A stretch of DNA of 64,000 bases from JALORV01 sp035498175 (GTDB lineage Bacteria > Pseudomonadota > Gammaproteobacteria > Burkholderiales > Burkholderiaceae_F). Made by a program: the position numbers and the translations under genes. Below are positions 16,654-24,454 of the stretch, one piece after another; the stretch's first letter is position 1; each line of letters starts with the position of its first letter. The stretch lies in the NCBI GenBank assembly GCA_035498175.1, contig DATKAJ010000113.1, positions 5,760-69,759 on the forward strand, read 5' to 3'. The notes beneath the pieces are model-generated. The model was not told the DNA's origin. It saw only the letters and a list, made by a program, of their open reading frames with translations, and searched no databases.

Positions 16654-18117
16654 TCAACTGGCGGTCGGGGTGACGGCGTAATCGGGCGTATCGGTCGACG
16701 TGTAGTTGAAGCTCACGTCCTTCCAGGTCTCGAGCGCCTGCTTGAGCGGCGTGCTCCACTTCGCGGCCTCGTCGAGGATCTCCGGGCCTTCGTTGGCGAT
16801 GTCGCGGCCTTCGTTGCGTGCCTTGACCATCGCTTCGAGTGCGACGCGGTTGGCGATCGCACCGGCCTGGATACCCGCCGGGTGCCCGATCGTGCCGCCG
16901 CCGAACTGCAGCACGACGTCGTCACCGAACAGATCCAGCAACTGGTGCATCTGCCCGGCGTGGATGCCGCCGGAGGCGACCGGCATCACCTTCTTGATAT
17001 CCACCCAGTCCTGGTCGAAGAACAGGCCCCGCTGCAGATCGGTCTTCGTGTACGTGTCGCGGCAGACGTTGTAATAGCCCTGCACGGTCATCGGGTCGCC
17101 TTCGAGCTTGCCGACCGCCGTGCCCGCATGCAGGTGATCGACGCCCGCGAGGCGCAGCCATTTCGCCATGACGCGGAAGCTGACGCCGTGGCTCTTCTGC
17201 CGCGTGTAGGTGCCGTGTCCTGCACGATGCATGTGCAGGATCATGTCGTTCCTGCGCGACCAGTTACTGATCGACTGGATGGCGGACCAGCCGATGATGA
17301 GGTCGACCATGATGATGTTCGAGCCCAGCTCCTTCGCGAACTCGGCGCGCTCGTACATGTCCTCCATCGTCGCCGCCGTCACGTTCAGGTAGTGGCCCTT
17401 GATCTCGCCGGAGTTCGCCTGCGAGCGGTTGACCGCTTCCATGCAGAACAGGAACCGGTCGCGCCAGTGCATGAAGGGCTGCGAGTTGATGTTCTCGTCG
17501 TCCTTCGTGAAGTCGAGGCCGCCGGTGAGCGCCTCGTAGACGACGCGGCCGTAGTTCTTGCCCGACAGACCGAGCTTCGGCTTCATCGTCGCACCCAGCA
17601 GCGGGCGGCCGTACTTATCGAGGCGCTCGCGCTCGACGATGATCCCGGTCGGCGGACCCTTGAATGTCTTCACGTACGCCGGCGGAATGCGAATGTCCTC
17701 GAGCCGCGCCGCCTTCAGCGGCTTGAAGCTGAAGACATTGCCGATCAGGCTCGCCGTCATGTTGGCGATCGAGCCCTCTTCGAAAAGAATCAGGTCATAG
17801 GCGACGTAGGCGAAGAACTGACCAGGCTGGTTCGGCACCGGCTCGACGCGATAGGCCTTGGCCTGATAGCCCTCGTGGGCGGTCAGCAGGTCGGTCCAGA
17901 CCACCGTCCAGGTGGCGGTCGACGATTCGCCGGCCACGGCGGCGGCCGCTTCTTCCGGATCGACGCCATCCTGCGGCGTGATGCGGAACAGGCAGATGAC
18001 GTCCGTCTCTTTCGGTTCGTAGTCGGGCCGCCAGTAACCCATCTGCCTGTACTTCAGGACGCCGCCCTTGTAGCGCTGCTTGACGTCCTTGATGTGGCCG
18101 TCGACCGGTTTGTTCAT
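16654..18117 (-). CDS. cbbL: RuBisCO large subunit, form IC
   Basis: Large subunit of ribulose-1,5-bisphosphate carboxylase/oxygenase, 487 residues, carrying out CO2 fixation. The start MNKPVDGHIKDVKQRYK is the family start for form IC; 22 residues upstream are unsupported. Catalytic features are visible: LLGATMKPKLGLS (catalytic Lys), GGLDFTKDDENINSQPF with carbamylated Lys205 and metal ligands Asp207 and Glu208, and HAGTAVGKLEGDP (loop 6 Lys). SGGIHAGQMHQLL and QFGGGTIGHPAGIQAGA bind phosphate. It heads the cbb operon, with the divergent regulator cbbR 115 bp away. Confidence 0.97.
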   Translation of the reverse strand: MNKPVDGHIKDVKQRYKGGVLKYRQMGYWRPDYEPKETDVICLFRITPQDGVDPEEAAAAVAGESSTATWTVVWTDLLTAHEGYQAKAYRVEPVPNQPGQFFAYVAYDLILFEEGSIANMTASLIGNVFSFKPLKAARLEDIRIPPAYVKTFKGPPTGIIVERERLDKYGRPLLGATMKPKLGLSGKNYGRVVYEALTGGLDFTKDDENINSQPFMHWRDRFLFCMEAVNRSQANSGEIKGHYLNVTAATMEDMYERAEFAKELGSNIIMVDLIIGWSAIQSISNWSRRNDMILHMHRAGHGTYTRQKSHGVSFRVMAKWLRLAGVDHLHAGTAVGKLEGDPMTVQGYYNVCRDTYTKTDLQRGLFFDQDWVDIKKVMPVASGGIHAGQMHQLLDLFGDDVVLQFGGGTIGHPAGIQAGAIANRVALEAMVKARNEGRDIANEGPEILDEAAKWSTPLKQALETWKDVSFNYTSTDTPDYAVTPTAS

Positions 18118-18168
18118 GAGCTCTGCCCTTGGTTTTGCGGCACCGCAACGGCGGCAATCGGTGTTTGT

Positions 18169-18199
18169 ACTGTAGGCAGGCACCTTGCTAAGGTACAGT
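18169..18199. promoter_or_regulatory. Dyads in the cbbR-cbbL control region
   Basis: This AT-richer stretch between the divergent cbbR and cbbL genes has a distant inverted repeat ACTGTA (18169-18174) / TACAGT (18194-18199). It also has a perfect ACCTT-GCT-AAGGT dyad at 18182-18194. These are good candidates for LysR-type regulator contacts or promoter elements of the cbb operon. Which positions CbbR contacts cannot be told from sequence alone. Confidence 0.45.
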
Positions 18200-18220
18200 C
18201 ACATTTACTGAGGCTTTCGT

Positions 18221-18233
18221 TAAGATTCTCTTA
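18221..18233. promoter_or_regulatory. T-N11-A dyad overlapping the cbbR start
   Basis: TAAGA-TTC-TCTTA is a perfect 5-3-5 dyad of the LysR T-N11-A form. Its last base is the A of the cbbR ATG. Position and form suggest autoregulation by CbbR. Confidence 0.5.
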
Positions 18234-19183
18234 TGAAAGGCGTCACGCTTCGCCAGCTACGCGTGTTTTCCGCAGTCGCACGACATCTCAGTTTCGGAAA
18301 AGCCGCCGAGGAACTGCACCTGACGCCGCCCGCGGTTTCCATGCAGATCAAAGAGTTAGAACAACAGGTCGGGCTGCCTCTGTTCGATCGAAGCGGCCGC
18401 GTGGTCGCCCTGACCACAACCGGCGAATATCTGCTGGTCTACGTCCGGAAGATCTTGGCGACCTTGAAGGACGCCGAGGACTCGGTCGCCCGCTTTCGCG
18501 GGCTGCAGTCCGGTCGCCTGACAATTGGCATGGTAAGTACGGCCAAATACTTTGTTCCTCGTCTAATGGCGCTCTTCAGGGCAGAACATCCCGGAATCGA
18601 CGTTCGGCTGAAAATTGGCGGCAACCGCGAGCAGCTGGTCGTGCTGTTGCAGGCCAACGAGGTGGATCTGGCGATCATGGGTCGTCCACCGCGCGAGATG
18701 GCGACCCGTGCCGAGCCATTTGCCGTTCATCCCCACGTGATCGTCACGCCCCCAGATCACCCGCTCATGAAGGCGGGACACGCACCCGCCGCAGCGCTCT
18801 CCAACTACGAGTTCCTGATCCGCGAGGAAGGTTCAGGCACCCGCGCGGCGATGGAGACGTACTTTTCCGACCACCGCCTCCAGGTGCGCGTCGCGATGGA
18901 GATGACCAGCAACGAAACGATCAAGCAGGCGGTGATGGCCGGCATGGGAATCTCCCTCCTTTCGCTGCACACGATCGGGCTCGAACTGAAGGCAGGGCTG
19001 ATTGCGGTTCCCGACATCGAGGACCTGCCACTGCTCAAGCGCTGGTACATCGTCAATACGCTGGCCAAGACGCTGTCACCGGCAGCCGAAGCGTTCCGCT
19101 ACTTCGTGCTGGAGGAAGCCGAGCGCTTCCTGGCGCGGGAATACGGGGCGCCGGTGGCCGCCGATGCACGCGAGCCGGCCTAG
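18233..19183 (+). CDS. cbbR: LysR-type regulator of CO2 fixation genes
   Basis: A 316-residue LysR-type regulator. The N-terminal winged helix-turn-helix reads LRQLRVFSAVARHLSFGKAAEELHLTPPAVSMQIKELEQQVGLPLFDR, and the remaining two-lobe domain binds effectors (SGRLTIGMVSTAKYFVPRLMALF). It is transcribed away from cbbL with a 115-bp shared control region, the standard place for CbbR. CbbR responds to reduced cofactors or Calvin-cycle intermediates and activates the operon. An ATG overlapping a TAAGA dyad suggests it also controls itself. Confidence 0.93.
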   Translation: MKGVTLRQLRVFSAVARHLSFGKAAEELHLTPPAVSMQIKELEQQVGLPLFDRSGRVVALTTTGEYLLVYVRKILATLKDAEDSVARFRGLQSGRLTIGMVSTAKYFVPRLMALFRAEHPGIDVRLKIGGNREQLVVLLQANEVDLAIMGRPPREMATRAEPFAVHPHVIVTPPDHPLMKAGHAPAAALSNYEFLIREEGSGTRAAMETYFSDHRLQVRVAMEMTSNETIKQAVMAGMGISLLSLHTIGLELKAGLIAVPDIEDLPLLKRWYIVNTLAKTLSPAAEAFRYFVLEEAERFLAREYGAPVAADAREPA

Positions 19184-19197
19184 CTCCCCGAAGTGGG

Positions 19198-19776
19198 TCA
19201 GCGCGGAAAGTACATCTTGGCTTTGTCGAGTTCGTAGCTCCATGGCAGGCCGTCGTTCTTCCAGCCGTTGACGTCGCGACGGCCCCTTTCCGAGAGCTCG
19301 CCTTCGAAGCCGTTCACCACGGTGTAGACCTTCGCGTACCCGAGCGACGTCAGCAGGTCGGCCGCCCGCGCACTGCGCTCGCCCGACCGGCAGATCACGA
19401 CGATCGGATCCTCCTTGCTGAGCCCCTTTTCCTTCGCGCGCCGCGCGACTTCCGGCGCAAAGTCGTTGAAGGGCTCCAGCTTGTAGAAACCGCGCGAGCC
19501 GTCCCAGTCGGTCATGAACTCCTGGAATTCGACGTAGGGCACGAGCGCGTCGACACCCTCGGCCATGCCGAGGAACTGGGCTTCCGCCCGCGTGCGCACG
19601 TCGAGGAAGAGCACCTTGCCGTTCTGGGCCTTTAGGAACGCCGGGGTCTGCTTCGGCAGCAGATAGAGGTTCGACTTCGAGCGCTGCTCCTCCGGCACCT
19701 TCGCAGGGTCGATCTTCTGCGCGTATGACGGCACCGCGATGAGCAGCGCCAGCGCCAGGCAGGCGATGAGTTTCAC
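19198..19776 (-). CDS. Exported rhodanese-domain protein
   Basis: A 192-residue exported protein with signal peptide MKLIACLALALLIAVPSYAQ. The rhodanese-like domain has VLFLDVRTRAEAQFLGMAEG and the active loop VVICRSGERSARAADLLTSLGYAKVYTVVNGFEGE, with the catalytic Cys in CRSGERS. It should act in the periplasm in sulfur transfer or as a sulfur-binding protein. It ends 14 bp from cbbR in convergent orientation, so it has its own promoter. The exact substrate is unknown. Confidence 0.85.
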   Translation of the reverse strand: MKLIACLALALLIAVPSYAQKIDPAKVPEEQRSKSNLYLLPKQTPAFLKAQNGKVLFLDVRTRAEAQFLGMAEGVDALVPYVEFQEFMTDWDGSRGFYKLEPFNDFAPEVARRAKEKGLSKEDPIVVICRSGERSARAADLLTSLGYAKVYTVVNGFEGELSERGRRDVNGWKNDGLPWSYELDKAKMYFPR

Positions 19777-20013
19777 GCGTCGCTCTCCGGATCGGCCTCA
19801 CGGCCTTGGGCAAACGGGCGACGAGCATATGCCGTTTGTTCCCCGCTGGGCGTCCGCACGGGAATATCGTTATGAGGCCCGGCGCACCGTCGTCCAGGAC
19901 CGTCTCCCGAATCTCCGACGCCCCGTTCCGCGGGCGCCCTCGGCGGCGGGGACGCCGAGATAGGTTCTAGACTGCCTCCGCTCCGGATCGGGCAGCGCTT
20001 TCAGGGAGGAACC

Positions 20014-20808
20014 ATGTCATCGATCGATCGCCGCGGTGCGCTGCAGACCGCGGCGGCCATGACAGTCGGCGCAGTGGCCGGCTGCGCCGGCCCGGGCAGC
20101 GCGAACACGAGTCCGAAGACACCGTTCTCCGTGCCGGACACCTACATCGCGATCGCCGGGTCGGACCAGATGTTTCCGGTCCGTCGCATCTACTGCATCG
20201 GTCGCAACTACGCTGCCCACGCGCGCGAGATGGGCTCCGATCCCACCCGCGAGCCGCCCTTCTTCTTCCAGAAGCCGACCGACGCGATCCAGTACGTCGC
20301 GCCCGGTACCGTCGCCGACCATCCCTACCCAACGCTGACCAGGAACTACCACTACGAGGTCGAACTGGTGGCGGCACTGGACCGCGGCGGCAAGGACATC
20401 CCCGTCGACCGCGCGCTCGATTGCGTGTACGCCTACGCGGTAGGCCTCGACATGACACGCCGCGACCTGCAGCGCGCGATGGGCGACGAGAAGAAGCCGT
20501 GGGAGATCGGCAAGAGCTTCGATATGTCGGCCCCGATGGGGCCGCTGCATCCGGCGCCGCAGATGGGTGCGATGACGAAGGGGGCGATCTGGCTCAAGGT
20601 CAACGGCCAGACCAGGCAGAACGCGAATCTGAACCAGATGATCTGGAGCGTCGCCGAGCAGATCAGCCGGCTCTCGGCCGCGTTCGAGCTGCAGCCCGGC
20701 GACATCATCTTCTCCGGCACTCCAGAGAATGTCGGCCCGGTCGTGCGCGGCGATGTCATCGAGTGCCACATCGATGGTCTGCCGAACCTGAGCGTGCGCA
20801 TCGTGTAG
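20014..20808 (+). CDS. FAH-family hydrolase with Tat-lipoprotein signal
   Basis: Fumarylacetoacetate hydrolase family protein, 264 residues. The catalytic part has RIYCIGRNYAAHAREMG, FFFQKPTDAIQYV, the metal-binding YHYEVELVAAL and GYAxGxDMTRRD-like YAVGLDMTRRDLQ, and ELQPGDIIFSGTPENVGPV. This matches fumarylpyruvate hydrolase-like enzymes. The unusual part is the N terminus, MSSIDRRGALQTAAAMTVGAVAGCAG, which has a twin-arginine pair, a hydrophobic run and a lipobox ending in GC. This would export the folded protein and anchor it as a lipoprotein, whereas the family is normally cytoplasmic. An AGGGAGGA ribosome site supports this start. Confidence 0.85.
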   Translation: MSSIDRRGALQTAAAMTVGAVAGCAGPGSANTSPKTPFSVPDTYIAIAGSDQMFPVRRIYCIGRNYAAHAREMGSDPTREPPFFFQKPTDAIQYVAPGTVADHPYPTLTRNYHYEVELVAALDRGGKDIPVDRALDCVYAYAVGLDMTRRDLQRAMGDEKKPWEIGKSFDMSAPMGPLHPAPQMGAMTKGAIWLKVNGQTRQNANLNQMIWSVAEQISRLSAAFELQPGDIIFSGTPENVGPVVRGDVIECHIDGLPNLSVRIV

Positions 20809-20838
20809 CCGGGGCGCCTTCGCGTATCGTCGCGCGCG

Positions 20839-21744
20839 ATGCCTGCCCCGCCGCCGCGCTTCGGTGCCTATCTGCTGCTCGCGGGGTCGATGACGCTCGT
20901 CGGCACCTACGTCGCACTGTCAAAGCCGCTGACTGCCGCGATCCCGGTCTTTCTGCTCGCGTTCCTGCGCTTTGCGATCGCTGCGGTGGCGATGTTGCCG
21001 TGGACGCCAGGCAGCCAGGGCGAAGCCCAGTTGACGCGCATCGAGCATCGGCTGCTGTTCGTGATGTCTTTCTTCGGCAACTTCCTGTTCTCGATCTGCA
21101 TGCTCTACGGAGTCTCGATGACCACCGCGACGGCGGCGGGCGTCATCATGGCGACGCTGCCTGCGGTGGTGGCGTTGATGTCGTGGCTGCTGCTGCGTGA
21201 GCGCCTGACGCCGCGCGTCGTGCTGGCCGTCGTGCTGGCGGTCGGCGGCATCGGGCTGCTGCAGTTCGCGCGCGGCGCAGGTGCGGGCGCCCGTGACACG
21301 GCCTGGCTGGGAAACCTACTGATGTTCGGCGCCGTCGTCTGCGAGGCGACGTACGTGATCATCGCCAAGCGGCTCGCGGCGACGCGCACTCCGCTGCGTG
21401 TGTCTGCGTTGATCAACTTGTGGGGGCTGGCGCTGATCACGCCGTTCGGCCTGTGGCAGCTCCCGCGTTACGACCTCGCGGCCGTCTCCGCGTCGCTGTG
21501 GTTGCTGCTGCTGTTCTATTCGCTTGGCGCGAGTCTGTTTGCCGTCTGGATGTGGGTCGCGGGCCTCAAGCACGTGCCGGCGAACCAGGCGGGCGTCTTT
21601 ACCGTCGCATTGCCGCTGGCAGCCACCGCGGTCGGCGTCTTCGTGCTCGACGAACCATTCACGCCGCTGCACGCGGGTGCGATGCTGCTCGCCAGCGCAG
21701 GCGTCGTGCTGATCACCACCGGCCCGCACGCCGCCCCGGCATGA
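20839..21744 (+). CDS. EamA-family DMT transporter
   Basis: A 301-residue inner-membrane protein with ten predicted transmembrane helices in two EamA repeats, for example the first helix FGAYLLLAGSMTLVGTYVALSKPL and later VSALINLWGLALITPFGLW. This is the drug/metabolite transporter superfamily. Substrate cannot be predicted; members export amino acids, metabolites or drugs. It follows the FAH gene by 30 bp and its TGA overlaps the ATG of the YdeI pseudogene. Confidence 0.88.
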   Translation: MPAPPPRFGAYLLLAGSMTLVGTYVALSKPLTAAIPVFLLAFLRFAIAAVAMLPWTPGSQGEAQLTRIEHRLLFVMSFFGNFLFSICMLYGVSMTTATAAGVIMATLPAVVALMSWLLLRERLTPRVVLAVVLAVGGIGLLQFARGAGAGARDTAWLGNLLMFGAVVCEATYVIIAKRLAATRTPLRVSALINLWGLALITPFGLWQLPRYDLAAVSASLWLLLLFYSLGASLFAVWMWVAGLKHVPANQAGVFTVALPLAATAVGVFVLDEPFTPLHAGAMLLASAGVVLITTGPHAAPA

Positions 21745-22312
21745 CGGCGAACCGCCCAAAGCCTCCGCATCCCGAGCTCACACTGCGCAGTCGGGCGGCA
21801 TGGCGTCGCTGGCTCGAACGCAACCACGCCACGAGTCGTGGCGTCTGGTTCGTCCATTTTCGTCGCTAGAGCGGTGAGCGTGGCGTGAGTTACGACGAGT
21901 GCGTCCAAGAGGCGCTGTGTTCCGGCTGGATCGACAGCACGACGAGTTGCGCTACGCGCACCTGCTCACGCGGCGAAGCGACTCTCCCAACTGTTCAGGG
22001 CTCAACAAGCGTCGCATGCACGCTCTCATCGAGGCCGGGCTGATGACTCCGGCGGGCCAAACTGCGTACCGACCGCAGCGCGCAAGAGCCGAGTCCGCAA
22101 CGATCTGCCCATCGCACTGCCCGATTTCTTCGCTGAGGCTCTGAAGAAAAACGCCGTTGCGCGTGCCCAATTCGAAGCGTTGGCGCGCAGCTACCGACGC
22201 CAGTACGCAGAGTGGCTCGCTGCGGCAAAGCGTGACGACAGGCGCGGGCGAGGTCTGGCCGGCCGAGGTGCTACGGCTGCTCGCAGCCAGCAGGAAGCTG
22301 GGGATGAAGTGA
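21741..22312 (+). pseudogene. Decayed YdeI/OmpD-associated family gene
   Basis: Remnant of a YdeI/OmpD-associated family protein, spread over three frames. The first 42 codons read well (LTLRSRAAWRRWLERNHATSRGVWFVHFRR) and then hit a TAG. Next comes VSYDECVQEALCSGWIDST, then in another frame LNKRRMHALIEAGLMTPAG, and in a further frame LPDFFAEALKKNAVARAQFEALARSYRRQYAEWL. The end AEVLRLLAASRKLGMK is in yet another frame and closes with TGA. These blocks follow the order of the intact family, so at least one stop and several frameshifts have broken it. The ATG overlaps the stop of the EamA gene. Confidence 0.85.
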
Positions 22313-22409
22313 CCGGCCGAACGGATTGCCTCGCCAGCGCGATCGCGTGGACAGGCGATTCCGACCAGCGGCGAGCGAATTCGCCGAGCGTGTTCCGTAT
22401 CGTTCGCGC

Positions 22410-22934
22410 GTGACGCCAGATCACCTCAGGATCGCCGAAAGCCTGCAACCGGCCGTGCGCATTGCACTGACGGTGCTCGCGATTCACGCGAAAAAGCGCC
22501 TCGCCGAGCAGCGCCTCCCGCCGGAAGTCCGCAAGCCGCCGCTCGTCGCCGTCCTGCTCAGCCCCTACGCTGCGGCACGCAGTGCGGCGATGGCGGTCAT
22601 CGCGCGCCACCTGAATGCGCCCGTGCAGCGGGTCGATTGGAGCCGGCTGCTGTCGCCGTTCGCGCACGAGGCGGAACTGAACGTGGAGCGAATGTTCGAC
22701 GCGGCCGAGCACGCCGGCGTGCTGCTGCTCTTCGACGAAGCCGATGCGCTGTTCGGGCCGCACGGCCGGCCGATCGACCTCGCCGACGGCGCGCACGAGG
22801 CCTGCACGCGCGCGCTCCTCGAACGCATGACCCGCTTCGACGGGCCGGTCTGCTTCACGGCGAGCCATCGCCGTCATTTGCATCCGAGCGTGCTGGCGAA
22901 GGCCGATCCGGTGATCGACCTGACCGGCGCCTAG
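22410..22934 (+). CDS. AAA-like ATPase domain lacking Walker A
   Basis: A 174-residue protein resembling an AAA ATPase core. Walker B is clear (AEHAGVLLLFDEADALFG), followed by a sensor-like VCFTASHRRHLHPSVLAKADPVIDL, but the Walker A position (VAVLLSPYAAARSAAMAVIARHL) has no GKT. It therefore may not bind ATP, or may be a pseudo-ATPase subunit. The start is taken as GTG at 22410, because the upstream residues of the longer frame are basic and unlike the family. It lies convergent with the AarF-like gene, the stop codons overlapping. Confidence 0.6.
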   Translation: MTPDHLRIAESLQPAVRIALTVLAIHAKKRLAEQRLPPEVRKPPLVAVLLSPYAAARSAAMAVIARHLNAPVQRVDWSRLLSPFAHEAELNVERMFDAAEHAGVLLLFDEADALFGPHGRPIDLADGAHEACTRALLERMTRFDGPVCFTASHRRHLHPSVLAKADPVIDLTGA

Positions 22935-24265
22935 TCCGCGACCCTGGCGTCCGGCTCAAGGAACGGACGCACGACGCGGCTCGTCGGCACACGGGCCCGC
23001 AACCGGGCCAGCACGAGGTAGACGCCGACCAGCTTGCGATGCAGGAACATTGCGTGCGCCGGCGGCACTCGCAATAGCCCGCGTCTGAAAGCGAGATCGA
23101 TGCCGAGCTCGCGCGCGCGGCGCGGCAGGTCGGACGCGCCATAGTCGTAGGTACCGCGCGCGTACAGCGGCTCGCAGACGAGACGCAGCACGTCGAGCGC
23201 CGCATTCACGGCGTCGGGACGGGCGTCCGCGGCGATGTAGCCGAGCGCGATAGCCCCCTGATGGATGGCTTCGCGATCGTCGTCGACGATGGCCCGCGTA
23301 ATACGCCGGAAGCGCTCGGAATACTCGGCTGAAAACCGCTGCGTGGCACCGAAGTCGAGAAGCACGAGGCGGCGCGTCGCCGGCTGGTAAAGGTAATTGC
23401 CGAAGTTCGGATCGGTCTGCATCACGCCGAACTCAAAGAGCTCGCGAAACAGCAGCCGCTGCAGCACCGCACCCACCGCGTCGCGCACCCGCTGCGGCGC
23501 GTCCTGTGCGACCGCGTCCAGCGGCGCGCCCTCCATGTAGTCCATCGCCATCACGCGCGCAGTCGTGTAGTCCCAGTGCACGCGCGGCAGCAAGACGTCG
23601 GGATCGTCGGCGACGAGGCGCGCGTACTGCTCGAGGAAGCGCGCCTCGGCGACGTAATCGGCCTCCTGCGTCAGCTGACGCTTGGCTTCGCGCGCAATCG
23701 AATTGACATCGAGTCCGAGCGGCAGCAGCTGCGCAATCCGCAGCAGGGCCGCAACGTTGTCGACGTCGCTGGCGATCGACTTGGCGACACCGGGATACTG
23801 GATCTTCAGCGCGAGATCGCGGCCGTCGTTGGTCCGCGCGCGATGCACCTGGCCGATCGACGCGGCTGCGATCGGGTCCTCGACGAAAGACTCGAAACGC
23901 TGCTGCCAGCCGCCGCCGTAGGCGCGTCCCAACGCGCGGTGCAGTTGCTCGGAAGGCATCGCCGCCGCCTGTGAACGCAGGCTCTCGAGCGCCACGGCGA
24001 GTTCGGGCGGCAACAGCCCCTCGCTTTCGAGCGAGATCAGCTGGCCGAGCTTCATTGCCGCGCCCCGCAGATGCGCCAGCCGCTCCGCCAGGCGCTGCGC
24101 CGTCGCAGTCGAAAACCGCGCTGCAGAGGGATCGGACTGCCCGATCCGTCGCAGGCCCTGCACCGCGCCGCCGACGGCAAGCTCGCCTGCAGCCCAGCCG
24201 AGCCGCGCCAGCCGACCGAGCCGGCTCTGTGGTACGCGCGAAGTGCCGATCGGTTTGCGGCTCAT
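22931..24265 (-). CDS. ABC1/AarF-family kinase-like protein
   Basis: A 444-residue member of the ABC1/UbiB/AarF family of atypical protein-kinase-like ATPases. The signature KxGQ motif is seen as GAAMKLGQLISLESEGLLPPEL. It is followed by an A-rich loop (ASIGQVHRA), the catalytic-lysine region LALKIQYPGV, and QTDPNFGNYLY with LVLLDFGATQRF in the metal-binding region. Family members affect ubiquinone or lipid biology; the specific role here is unknown. The start MSRKPIGTSRVPQ is chosen over the upstream Arg-rich extension. It is divergent from urtA. Confidence 0.85.
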   Translation of the reverse strand: MSRKPIGTSRVPQSRLGRLARLGWAAGELAVGGAVQGLRRIGQSDPSAARFSTATAQRLAERLAHLRGAAMKLGQLISLESEGLLPPELAVALESLRSQAAAMPSEQLHRALGRAYGGGWQQRFESFVEDPIAAASIGQVHRARTNDGRDLALKIQYPGVAKSIASDVDNVAALLRIAQLLPLGLDVNSIAREAKRQLTQEADYVAEARFLEQYARLVADDPDVLLPRVHWDYTTARVMAMDYMEGAPLDAVAQDAPQRVRDAVGAVLQRLLFRELFEFGVMQTDPNFGNYLYQPATRRLVLLDFGATQRFSAEYSERFRRITRAIVDDDREAIHQGAIALGYIAADARPDAVNAALDVLRLVCEPLYARGTYDYGASDLPRRARELGIDLAFRRGLLRVPPAHAMFLHRKLVGVYLVLARLRARVPTSRVVRPFLEPDARVAD

Positions 24266-24391
24266 CGCGCGGCTCCGCCGACGTCGCGCGCGCGCACCAG
24301 CCGCGGGCATTCATGACTTCGATCAGGTGCATTTGCCCCTGCGCTGGTGCGGCGTCTGCGACCCGCACCCGGAATCGACCGGGATTCGGGT

Positions 24392-24407
24392 TGGCACAGA
24401 ACTTGTT
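24392..24407 (+). promoter_or_regulatory. Candidate sigma-54 promoter of urtA
   Basis: TGGCACAGAACTTGTT fits the sigma-54 pattern TGGCACG-N4-TTGCW with correct GG/G(C) spacing; the mismatches are A for G after the -24 box and T for C in the -12 box. It ends 47 bp before the urtA ATG. Nitrogen-controlled (NtrC/sigma-54) expression of urea uptake is well known. A CAGAAC-TT-GTTCTG dyad overlaps it, so the match could be partly accidental. Confidence 0.5.
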
Positions 24408-24454
24408 CTGCAGTGCAACGCGGCCGACGTGCGCTGCTGACACCGGAGAGGGGA

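Noticed and set aside
16882..19635. A 917-codon open frame on the + strand
   Set aside because: It runs antisense to cbbL and across cbbR in another frame; the true proteins there are clearly recognisable.
19777..20013. Possible RNA gene or small CDS in a 237-bp gap
   Set aside because: No cloverleaf, no conserved coding signal and no ribosome site except the one belonging to the FAH gene.
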